Shown in pieces: positions 26,956-39,777 of a DNA stretch of 64,000 nt. The stretch lies in the NCBI RefSeq assembly GCF_024586455.1, contig NC_065922.1, forward strand, positions 37,258,089 to 37,322,088, in the 5' to 3' direction. This DNA comes from Bactrocera neohumeralis. Taxonomy: Eukaryota > Arthropoda > Insecta > Diptera > Tephritidae. Each line of letters opens with the position of its first letter. Positions within the stretch are counted from its first letter, which is position 1. The position numbers and the translations under genes were made by a program. Under the pieces are notes generated by a model. The model had not been told where the DNA came from and did not search any database. It saw nothing but the letters and a program-made list of their open reading frames with translations.

Positions 26956-29900
26956 TATATTCGAACTAGTCCCTCAGTTTTTAAGATATCGTTTTGAAAT
27001 TTTGCAAACGTCATTTTCTCGTCAAGAAGCTGCTCATTTGTCGGAACGGCAGATATCGGACCACTATAACATATAGCTGCCATATAAACTGAACGATCGG
27101 AATCAAGTTCTTGTATGGAAAACTTTCACATTTGACAATGTATCTTCACCAAATTTGGCATATATTATTTTCTAAGGCAACAATGTAATCTCCGAAAAAA
27201 TTGTTCAGATCGGATTACTATAGCATATAGCTTCCATACAAACTGAACGACAATCAATTCTAAAAGAAATGTATCTTGAAGGGCAACAATGTAATCTCCG
27301 AAGAAATATTAGCTTAACTCATATAGTGCAAACCGAAGTTAACGTTTTTTCTTGTTTTAAGGTTATGGTTGGAAAATGTAATCTCCGAAAAAATTGTTCA
27401 GATCGAACTCGCATATAGCTACCATACGTTGATATGTTCTTTATGAAAAAAATTTGACAATATCCACCATCTGCTCTTATTTTCTAAGTAATAACTCCGA
27501 AAAAATTTTGAATCGGTTAACTGTAGTTTTAGAAAAACTGACGTTGGAAAAGTAAAAACTGATGTCACATTTGACAATGTATCTTCACCAAATTTGGTAT
27601 AGATTATTTTCTAAGGCAACAATGTAATCTCCGAAAAATTGTTCAGATCGGTTAACTATTTGACATATGCTTTTAAAATTTTTGTATGATATTTTTAATG
27701 ATATAGACTATCGAAATATGTATAAAATAAAAATATAAAAACTAAATTTTCAAAATTTTTACAGATTATTTTCTAAGGCAACAATGTAATCTCCGAAAAA
27801 ATTGTAATTTAACTAAAACTAAAATCGTTGTTCTTGTATGGAAAACTTTCAAATTTGACAATGTCCTAATTTGGTATATAACATTTTATAAAACTACGCA
27901 TATAGCCATACAAACTGAAGACACACACCCAGTTAGGTTTATTTTCTAAGATCAAATTAGTTGTTCAACCTTTGAAAGTCAAACTATTCATTGTCTGGTT
28001 GAAAGACCTTGATTAAAATATTGGAAACTCCAGACTATTTATCTGTTTAGACATAAACTGTGATATTTTATATAATATTAATTTGCAATATGGAGATATA
28101 TTGATATAAGTAAAAAATATCTAGTTCGTTTGAAATTTGACAAAAAATTTTTGTATAATTTTATCGAAATGAAAAATAAAAATATAAAATAAATTTTCAA
28201 AATTTTTACGTTAGCCGTGCCTCCTAAATAATTACAAAACTAAAACGTTACCTACAAACAGGTATATAACTTTATAAATACGTTAGGATGATTTGAAAGT
28301 CAAACTTTCATTGTCTGGCTGAAAGACCTTGATTAAAATATTGGAAACTCCAGACTATTTATCTGTTATTTTTTTTTAAAGAAAAAACAAATAAACTTCA
28401 AATTAAAAGGGGGATGTTTATTTCCATTCCAAAGAATATTCTTTCGCATTTATTTTTTGAAGATTATCTCTTTTGAACGTTGGGCGCGGTTACGTCTCAG
28501 ATGGTCTGTCCGTTGAGTGCAATTTTCGATGGCTCGTTCGAGCATTTCGACTGGTACCTGGCGAATGGCACACGTGATCTTTTGCTCCAAGCCTGAATCG
28601 TAGAGAGATTGTCCACTTAGACTATAGATATTACATATCCCCACAGGAAAAAGTCTAACAGTGTGATATCATACGATTTTAGTGTCCCAAAGACCGTCTC
28701 AAAACGTGAAGTTATCTGCTCAGGCAAGTGTTCTCTCAATAAATCCGTTGATTGATGCGATGTGTGGGAAGTGGCGCCGAGATCACGAGCATTAATTTCA
28801 GGCATCAAATAGTCGGTTATCACGTTGCGATAATGGTCACCATTGATGGTTACGTTCTCACCGGCATCATTTTTGAAGAAATATGAACTGATGATTCCAC
28901 TGTCCTACAAACCACACCGAACCGTTTTTTTTTCTGGGCGGAATGGCAGCTTTTGAATCTTTTCAAGTTGCTCTTCGTCCGAAATGCGGAAATTTTGCAC
29001 TGAGGCAGAAACTGGGCCTCATCACAGAACAAAATTTGGCTCGAAAACGTTGCATCTTGGAACTTTTCAAGAGCCTATAGAGCGAAGCGATGTCGCTTGG
29101 GAAGGTCAAGCGGTTAGTTCTTGCACAAGCTGTATTTTGTACGTTTTCTATTTAAGGTCTCGACGTAAAATGCGCCAAGTCGTTCCATATGTCAGTCCGA
29201 GTTGTTGCGGACGGCGCCGAATCGACTATCCTCGGTCTTCGTGTACACTCTCAGCTACGCCTGCTATATTTTCTTCACTTCGTGCTGGACGTGGTCTATT
29301 CGGTGATCAAAAATAGGCTAATGAAAAAAAGTACCTCTACTTGGATCACCCTTTATAATTCAAATATAAAATGCAAACAAAAAATTCAACGCGTTCGAAA
29401 TTCCACCAAATTCCATTACTTTGGAAGTGGTGAAAATGTAGTTACTAAGCAACTAGTTCGCATTTGGTGTTTTTTGGTTCATGAGTTCCCTGCTATGTTC
29501 AGTAATACAAGTATATTTATTTACATATTATGTTAGTGTGAGTTTGCATGTACGTGTGCGCCTAGTTGTATGAACGTATGTATGTGTGAGCTTTTTGAGC
29601 TCGCCTGCCAACAGTTCAGCTGCCAATGCAAATTACTTTCACATCAGAATTTTTTATGCCTCAATTTCATGCTTTGCTCGCACCCTCACATTTTCTTCTT
29701 ACTCCAACATATTGTATGTAAGCATTCATTTATATTTGTATGTATGTATGTATATGTATGAGGCAGATGTGTACACCCCAGTTAAGCGTTGTGCGCTCCG
29801 CAATCTATTCCTTGAATTTCGCCGCATCAGCAATTTGCGTGCGTTAATTCAGCGCCGTTCCTTCGCCTTCCATATTAAATATCAATTTGCACACGTGTTA

Positions 29901-32900
29901 CGTGCGGTTAAAATATGCCGGCAGATATGATAATCAAATTCTACTTAGCGATTATCAGCATTCCTATATTTATTCATCTTGAAGTTTAGACAACGCAACG
30001 TCGTTTTTGCTGATTTAATTACACTTTGGTGTCAAAGAGATGCCTTCTTGTTACACTAAGCTACAAATCTCTGCCTTCTTAAGAAAGATCTATATATATG
30101 TAAATATGCTTAAAAAGAGCTTAAGAGACATACAATACAACCGTTTCCAAGGCTTCTTCAGTTATGTTTAATATCGCATGGAGATTTTTGTTGATACTAC
30201 GCCGAAGCTTACTTTTGCGCCCAAAACTGTATTAAAAATCTGTTGGTTATTTTTATTCCACGTTTGAGAAGGCCTAAGTTTGTTTCATAAAAGGAATGTA
30301 CCAATTAAGTAATCAAGCTGTCTATTTCATATGGACGCAATTGGTACAATTTCAGGGTGAAATATTTTACCCAAGACCCTAAGGGAGCGTCAGAATGAAA
30401 ATATCTACGAGTGTGCAGAAAAGTTCAAATACGTAGGTTGCTTTTTATTTCGGATTAGAGCATCAAATCAAAATATTCTCAATTAAGGGGGTCCTCTTTT
30501 AAAATTTCTTTAAAAAATCGATTTTTTTTTTTTGTACAAGTCGAAGGCTTAAATTGTCTAGAATATGTTGGTGTTTTCGATCCGTGAATTAGTTCCGTCG
30601 CAACACGACTTTGAAGGGACTTATGTCCTGAGCATTGACGGACGAAATTCGAACTTTGATAATGCGTTCTGATCAAAAACATGCGTTCTGAACGCATCAA
30701 CCCACCTCTTTAGGTGTTGAAAAACGTTGACCTGTCATTCTTTTGCTACGTACGGGGATAAAATGGAAATCACTTCAGGACTATACACTGGTTGACACAT
30801 CAAATCGACTCAAAAGTGCTTAAAAATGCAGCTGTTTCAGTCGATGTGTGAGAGTTAGCATTTTCGTGATGAAGATTCAACTTCCGTGGTTGGTTTTCAT
30901 GATTTTTTGAAAGACAACTGGCAAACAAATGATAGTATACCACTCAGAAATTACTATTCTCCATTATTCCAGTGGTGTGTTTCCGACACACATGCTTGGA
31001 AGTGCTATGTGCGCGTACAACTTTTAGTGGATTCGGCTCATATGGAAACACCCTTACAATCGAATGTTGTTAAGTTTCAGGCTCATTCGTATAAATTCAT
31101 GGTCCTCTGCACTTTCCGCAGTGCCATCATTACTACGTGTTTTTCTTTGGTGACCTTGTACATGATTTTCGCATGTCCTTAAGGCAGTCCATCTTCCCTT
31201 GATCCGTCCGTCAGCCTTTTTGGAAACTTCGTTGTATAACTGTTTAAGCACCTGCGTATTTCTTGTAGTGTTTCGGCATTCTCATCAGCTATTTCGTTTC
31301 TCGGAATGTCTTTTTGGACGGGTATTGAGTATGCAGCCACTTTCCTTCAGCCACCACATCTACGCTTCTTTACTTCTAAGGTCCTTCTTTGACTAATACG
31401 ATGTGTATGGATTACTGCCTTAGCTGTCGCTTGGCTATCGACGTATATTTTGTTTTTATGTGGTTTCCTAACCGCAAAGACTTCCGACTGGAAGATACTG
31501 CAGTATTCTGGAAGCTTTAAGGGTTACCTGTAAATCTTTCTTTAGCAATTTTTGATCCGTTCGTGTATGCGATTCGCTGTCGGATCGCATGCTCTTGCAT
31601 CAGCCACCATGATTTATTGCGACTCGATCTGTCACTTTGTCACAGACGTGTTTCCAAGCACATTTATCGTATTTTTTAACATTTCACTCGACCAGTCGAC
31701 GCGAGCCTGATTTTGGGCGACCTCCAATTCGTTTTGGAGTGAATTATGACCACGATTGAATTTACCATTGAAACCACCAAGTCATCGTTGAACACTGGTG
31801 CTTAATGGGGCTTCATCGCCATGAATTGTATTTAGTGCTTCGATGTATTGTTGCTGAGTTAATCTACATTGAGAGTTGTAAAAAATGATCGTGCCATAAA
31901 GTTCGCGATTTAATTCCATTTACTGGATACCTAAGTATTGTTCAGATCGGACCATTGTGGCATATAACTCGTATTCAAATCGAACTTTCAAATACGAGAT
32001 AAAGATCTTTTTATACCCAGAACAGGTTAGATTAATTTTGTAACGAAATTTGTAACACACAGAAGAAAACTTTAGAGACCCTATAAAGAGACGCCTTTTG
32101 TGCTATAAGAACTTCATCTGCTTTTTCATATTTATATTAATAATTTTGCACTTTGGTAACCCTAAAAACGAAACATTTGTACCACAAAGCAATTGCTGCA
32201 AGCGCATTTAATATTGACCTATTTAGAACATGAGATGTGGAAACGGTTTACATATGTACATATGTAAAAGCATAAAGTTGTTTTATGCCGCCCTTTTTTA
32301 TGTCGAACGAAAGTTGGTAAACACTTTGCCATGTGGGCGATTGAGTTCTTTGACACAACTTTGGCATAACTTTTTGAAATTCCGTAACACTTGATTAAAT
32401 TTCAAAAGTGCTTGTTTAGGCCAAGAAAATGGAAAATAAAAATATGCACACTTGTGTCAATATATGTAAATACTTGTATAAACATGTTTACACTTACACA
32501 AATATCATTTTGTGAATGTACAAATATCATTATTGAAAGTGGGTGCAAGCAGATATGAGCAATCATTAACTCATTTTTTGAAAGAGTTACTTTTTTCCTA
32601 AGCAAACAAAAATTTTATAATAGAATAGCGAGTTAGTCAACAAACCATTTTAAACCATCTGCAGAAGGCTGGATACAGGCTTGATGTTTGGGTGCCGCAT
32701 GATTTGACGCAAAAAAACCTTCTAGACCGAATCAACGCCTGCGATCTGCTGCTGAAACGGAATGAATTCGACCCATTTTTGAAGCGAATGGTGACTGGCG
32801 ACGAAAAATGGATCACATACGGCAATATCAAGTGAAAACGGTCGTGGTCGAAGGCCGGTGAATCGTCCCAAACAGTGGCCAAGCCGGGATTGACGGCCAG

Positions 32901-35900
32901 GAAGGTTTTGCTGTGTGTTTGGTGGGATTGGAAGGGAATCATCCACTATGAACTGCTCCCATATGGCCTGATGGTTAATTCTACCATCAACTGCAAACAA
33001 GTGGACCGTTTGAAGCAGGCAATCAACCAGAAGCGTCCAGAATTGGCCAACAGCAAGGGTGTAGTGTTCCATCAGGACAAAGCCAGACCACACACTTCGT
33101 TGATGACTCATCAGAAACTACGGAAGCTCGGATTGGAGGTTTTATCGCATCCACCATATAGCCCGGATATAGCGCCAAGTGATTATCACCTTTTCCTGTT
33201 CTTGGCGAACGCCCTTGTTGGTGTAAAGTTGAACTCAAAAGAGGCTTGTGAAAAGTGGTTGTCCGAGTTCTTCGCAAATAAGGAGGATTTATATGGAAAC
33301 AGATTATCGAACAAAACGGCGCATATTATTAGTATTACGTCGGGAGGTTGATTGAGTATTACTCACACGTAAGTGATGATCCCAATGCATTCAGTAATAA
33401 GCTGCATTTACTTGACTCTACCTCTTTTTGTCTCAAGAAAAATTCGCAAATATTTGATGGCTGGCTGAGTGATTATGCTTACAACTTCTCGGATTTTCCT
33501 ACCAGCAATAAGTACGGCTTCTGTCTTGCTATCTGTTAGTGTTAATCCATTAGTTTCGAGCCAGTCGCTTTTTTGCGATGTTGTTGTGTTGGTTATCGTA
33601 AAAAAGAAAGACGGTGTGAGCCGGGGCGTTGTCGTGGTGCAACTTCCAATCGGCTGCGATGTCTTGTCAGACCTGATTGACCCTTCGTTTGGGTCTCTTG
33701 AGGATAGATTTTGATAAATTTAACATCTGGGCAATTAAACGAATACTTAGTCGACGGTCTGAGTTCAAAACTTTGCGCACACGAATCACATTGTCGGTGT
33801 TTGTCGAAGTCGCAGGTCTCCCAGCACGGTCTTCATCAGCGACCTCTTCCCGGCCCTCCAAAAAGGTCTAGTGCCACCGAAACAGATCACTTCTTGCTAA
33901 AGCAACATCTGGGTTAAGCCTGTTTGATCATATCAAACGTCTCTGTCACAGATTTACCGAGTTGCACACTAAATTTAGTCGCGAACCTCTGCTCTAACGA
34001 ACGCTGCATATTCGGCTTGCACCAAACACAAAAACACGTCGCGCGAAAATGTTTGTCCTGACTCTCCAGGTGTTGGGAGACAACTGACCAGGCGCTCTTT
34101 CGTTAGCTAGGAACGCCCTCTATCGAATCCAGTCGGTGCGCGCACGCTCCGAAGTACAATCGCGGCGGAAGAAAATCAGACCTATTACTTTCCGGACAAA
34201 CCCTGTACGTTTTTCGGTACTTTGAGTCGCAGTACTCCATATATAATATATGCCTACTTCCCAAACGATTTCTAGAGCAATTTTTACCATTGTTTTCAAC
34301 TAGAGAACTATTTATCTACTTCAATAAGTCTTCGGTTGCAACAAAACTATAATACCTTTCGCAAATAAAAAGTTTCCATATAAGAGTTTGATTTTGATGG
34401 TTTAGTTTGTATGTCAGCATTTATGTGGTCCGATCGAAACAATTTCTTCACAGATTGTACCATTGGTTTGAACAATAATCTACCAAAAAATTTCATGAAC
34501 ATATCTTTTCAATTAAAAAAGAAGTATGTATGGCAGCTAAAGGCTATAGTGGTACGATCTAAAAATTTTCTTCGGAGATTTTACTGCAGCTTTGGATAAT
34601 AATCCAAGTTTTATGTAGATATCTCGTGAAATAAAATAGTTTTTTTTATACAACGGCATGATGATGGTTCAGTTTGTGTGGCAGCTATATGCTATAGTTA
34701 TCAGATATCGCGGTTTCTACAAATGAGTAGCTGTTTGAGGACGTCTTGCAAGTTTTAGATCGGTATGAGGTATCTAACATATATACACACGGACATGGCG
34801 TGGCAAACTAAATATACCCTATTCAGGGTATAAAAATCAGAACCCTTAATCAATGTAATTGAAAAGAAAATCATTTTTATTTTTTATTCAAATGCAAGTT
34901 TCTCTCTTTGGGCTCATAAGCTTATAACCCAGTAGTACTATTCTCCATAAAGCCCGCTAAAATAACTAATGGAAATTCACTACAGTCTGTAAAGAGAGTA
35001 TGTTCATTGTACCGTCTTCATTTGTTCAACCAGTCGTGTGTTTCGTGAATTTTCCTCTCAAATGAGATGCCTGCAGTCAAACTCGTCTGACGGTTTTACG
35101 GAGCATATTGAGTTATATAAACAAAACTAATTAGAGGCTGAATTTATTAACTGTGCTTCACATGTTATTAGAAATTGCAACCTACCCAAATGTGTTATAT
35201 AATTTTCCTTTATACATACATAAGTATGTTAGATAATATTCCGTCCAGTCATGCAAATTGCAACCCTGCAGTGATGTAATCTGTCTTAAATTGTATAATC
35301 TTCCTTTAAGCTTACGCAGTTGCACCTCCTTTCTCTCTCTCTCTTTTCTTCTCTCCCTTTACACATATGAATATGGTTGTGTTGTCCGTGAAACACACAC
35401 ACTGTTTAATTGCACAAATACTGGAGTAACTGGAGTCCAGTTAAGACGCCGACTGCTAATGTAAATCATCGCTTGTTTACACACTCACCAATCTGACAGC
35501 ATGACACTATTCAAATCAACAAACTTAATTTAGCAAGCCGAAATGTGCGAGCACTCGGATTTGCGGACAAGTGACTTCGGTGCAAACTGTGTTTTCATAT
35601 GTACAAACATGCGTACATACATATGTATGTATATCTTTTATAAGTACCTTCTTAGCCAGCATTTAGTACTTCATGACTTCTAATTTATGCGCATTTGTCT
35701 CCTTAAATTATTCTGGTATAATTACAAAGGCAAATACTCTGATGGTTGTCGAGAAAGTGTGCGGAGAGTACATAGAGGTGCGGTATGTTGCACAAAAATG
35801 TAGCGCTAAGGGGCACAGCTAGTGATGTTTGATAGTACAAAAAAGACTATATCGATTTCAAACTTATAGCATATTTTAAGAATATTGAGAATAAAAATTT

Positions 35901-38900
35901 TGAATATAAAAATTAAATAAAAATAAATAAAATCAGATCCACACTCACTCTGCAGCATGACTCAGGCCTTCTCAACAAACTTATTAAACAAAAAAAAACA
36001 TTTGCACTAGAAGATACTGCACGTGTTACATGACTTTCAATCGAATAAAAATGTTGTATATAAACTTCTAATACCTTCAGAAACAAAATGATTTCACACA
36101 AAACTTTCTCTATCTAATTACATGAATCATGGTTGTTGAGAAGTGTGCGGAGAGTGCATATAGTGGTCCGAACTGAACAATTTCTTTGGAGCTTATAAAG
36201 TTTCCTTGAACAATAATCCAAGTCTTTGCCGGGAAGATATCTCGTTAAATACAAAAGTTTTCCATACAAAGACTTGATTTTGATCCGTCACTTTGTATGA
36301 CAGCTATAGATTGTAGTAGTCCAATATCGACGGCTCCGTCAAATGAATAGCTTCTTGAATAGGAAAAGTAAATGTAGAAAGATCCAGAGCGATATCTCAA
36401 AAACTGATGTTATAGTTCGTGTATATACAGACGGGCGTTTTCAACAAGCAGGTAAACGAGCCATTAGTAGAATATGGGCCGCACATGCCGACTATTAAAA
36501 TTCAAAAAGAATCACATAAGAACTCTAGTAGGAAGGCAGATAGGTCACCGCCTAATTGGCAAACACGCCAGCTGACTAGAAATACCATATAATGGCTATT
36601 GTAGAATCTGTCAGGAGGCAGAATTCTATAGAACATATTCTGCTAATGCAAAGCTTTTTGTAAGAAAAATATCACAACTATCAATCGAAGGTTTCTTGAC
36701 GACGTTTCAGAGGGTGCACAGCTAAATATTTTTTATTGATGAACTTCCTCAGAAGCATAAGGTGATTATGTTTCCAACTGAGTGGAGGTCTTCTTTTACC
36801 CCTGCTTCCCCCGGGGTGCCGACCTGACCTAGCCAGCGTAGCCGCTGTATTTTAATACACTGAACTATGTCAATGTCGTCGTATATCGCTCCATCGTTCC
36901 ATCGAATGCGATATTCACCGTGGCCAACGCGCAAAGGAACATAAATAAATCTTCCGCACAACCTTGCTCTCGGAAACTCGTAGCGCCGACTCATCAAATG
37001 TTGTCATCGTCCATGCCTCTGCACCATATAGCAGCACGAGAATAATGAGTGACTTATAGAGTTTTGTTTTTGTACGTAGAGAGAGAGGGTGGATTTTACT
37101 TCTCAACTGTTTACTTAGTCCAAAGTAGCACCTGTTGGCAAGAGATATTCTGCGTTAGATTTCGAGGCTGACATTGTTGTTGGTGGTAATGCTTGTTCCA
37201 AGTTATACGAAATTATCTACGCCTTCGAAGTTATGACTGTCAGCAGTGACGTGAGAGCCAAGTCGCGAGCAAGATTTGGCTTCCTTATACATTCTGGATA
37301 AAGAAGAACTAACAGCGGTTGTTGAGGCCAATGATATCAATATCAGCGGAAGCTGATGCATGCTCCTTATCAGTTCTTCGCCGCCGTGTTTGAATAGCTC
37401 GGCCGGCAATCCCATCAGCCACCCACGCTTTGTTGTTCTTCAGTCGGGTAATTGCTATTCGAACTTCTTCATTTTCGGGCAATGGAACGTCCGCTCTATC
37501 GTCATCGATTGGGTAATCGGGTGCGCCATATCTTGGTGTTATGCTTTCACTACCATCTAGCAGGCTGGAGAAGTGTTCTCTCCATAATTTTAGTCACTTT
37601 ACCTGCTTACCTATTATACCAAGTTCAGGATATAAAAATAGACAAAATGGTGGTATTTAAAAAAGGTTAAATTTTTCAAATCGTTCGTCAGTTTTGGCCT
37701 GCCAAAATTCGATTTTCGATCAATTCAAAAAACTGTTAGGTCTGTGTGTGGAGAACTATATACAGAACATGCAGAAAAAATAAAATTTATTAGTCAGCAT
37801 TAGAGCTGATTGAGCTGTTACAGTTTAGAAGGCTGTAACTCAAATTTTGTTGAGATATTGATATGAATATTTAGTGTGTTATATTTAAAGGTACATATAA
37901 CCTATTTCACTCTGGTTTTCCATTTAAGCTTCGTTACTCATGGTGTATGCTCAAAGAGTAAACCCGTATGCCCGGCATTATTGTCAGCTGAAACTCTGTC
38001 GCTTTTTCTCCTGGGCACTCGCTGTTGATGCGTACGAATGTGTTGTAAATATAAATATTGAAATTGAGAGATTGCTAAGCGCAAATTGATAATTGTTGGA
38101 CTAACTACACAATATATGAGTGCATGTTAATTTATATATTTATTTTATGCATTAAATTTGCTTTGTACACAATATTTCTACTATTGACTAAGCAAATATG
38201 CTCTTTTGCCACAAATTGTTCACACACGCATAATTTTCAAAGGAAATATTGAATATCAGCTTATTGTATTAACTATTTCCATACATAATTGCTGAGCACA
38301 CTTGGGAAATCTGATGACCTCGGCGCGTCTGCCTCTGCACGCAGCTAACTACTTCAGCATAGTATAATAATATATAATATAATAAGGCGAAGGGCCCGCC
38401 TTATGCTCGAGTAACTCCATACTAATTTTTCCATTTCATATTTTATATTTTACAGATTAGAGCTTGTCATAGCATATAATTTATGCTAGCAATATACATA
38501 TGTACCCAATTATATGTATGAGTGTGAGTATGTGCCTGTTTCCTCGAGTACTTGGTGCTTTTGTGAGCAGGCGAGCAGTTGCTAGGCGCACGGGGCAAGC
38601 ATAAAGGCCTCCCTTTATTCATGGTAAATTCAGTTGAGCTGAGTTCTGTAGAAGCTCTCCAATTCTCCAACTATGTATGCGAGCTGTCTTGCTGCTTATT
38701 CTCTGCTCCACTGCTCGCTGGCTACGCTAGTTTCGTTTGCTTGAATTGTGCCAACTTGGCGCTGGCTTGCCTCGTTTGTATTGCATTCTCAAAATGGACG
38801 GATAAGATAATTCGTTGTGATGTACGGTTTTTGTATATTTATGGTCTCTGAAAGCGAGGCCAGCAGCAGCAGCACCAACCGTAAAATGGAACCAGCCAAA

Positions 38901-39741
38901 AAATACAATAGCAAAAAAAAAAAAATGGCTTGAAATTTGTATATTACTATAGTAGAATGCCTGGCATACCAACAGGCGCGCGCCCATGGCAAACACCGGC
39001 GAATGTTGATAGCTCTGCTTGAGCTACTCTTTGTTGGCCAAAAAAGGTATCCTATACAAATATAGTGCGAGTTTCCACGAAATGTGCGGAGTTGAAGTAA
39101 AACAGATTTTTTTCCCATTTTTTTCTTTTTCGTAAAAAAAAGTTGTCTGTTTGAGGAAGCGAAACAGGCAAAGCGATATGTATGCGGGTGGCATGCCATT
39201 TGTTGAAGTTGAAGCGCTGTTGAGTTGCTGGCCGCCTCGCTTGGCAAACGTCACTGAAATGCAATGCCTAAGCGTTCTCTGGTGGCTGTTTGATAAATGC
39301 TCATACCTTTCTGGTTTTGAGGTGTAGATTTGTGTTGGTTTTTGTACCTAGTGCTGGCGTGCATTCAAGCGTTGCCGGTTTTTATGCCCAACGCCTAAAA
39401 CGCTACAGTGTTTAGTTACAGTGTGAGTAAACTGCTTAGGAGATCGCGTTTGGTAGTGCTCGAAATTGAATTTCCGTTAGGTGACTAGTTGTTTGGAGTG
39501 GTGTTCTTTTGCATTCGATCCTTGGGTTTAGATTCAGTCCTTGCTAAGTCTATTACTAAAAAAAGAGATCTTTTTGAAGTTCAGCATTCAGTAGGTCATT
39601 TCTTCACTCTCACTAGCATTCTTGTGTGCGTGTCAAAATTTGAAATTTGAGAGTGAAATAGACAGAAAGAGAGAAATAGAGAGGGAAAGAGAGAGATAAA
39701 TAGAGAGAGAGAGATGGAGAAAGAGATATAAATAGAGAGCT

Positions 39742-39777
<36 letters not shown>

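Noticed and set aside
26795..36435. Regularly recurring family-1 units considered as a CRISPR-like or tandem satellite array
   Set aside because: Units are diverged and scattered between other elements in both orientations. This is an animal genome with dispersed repeats.
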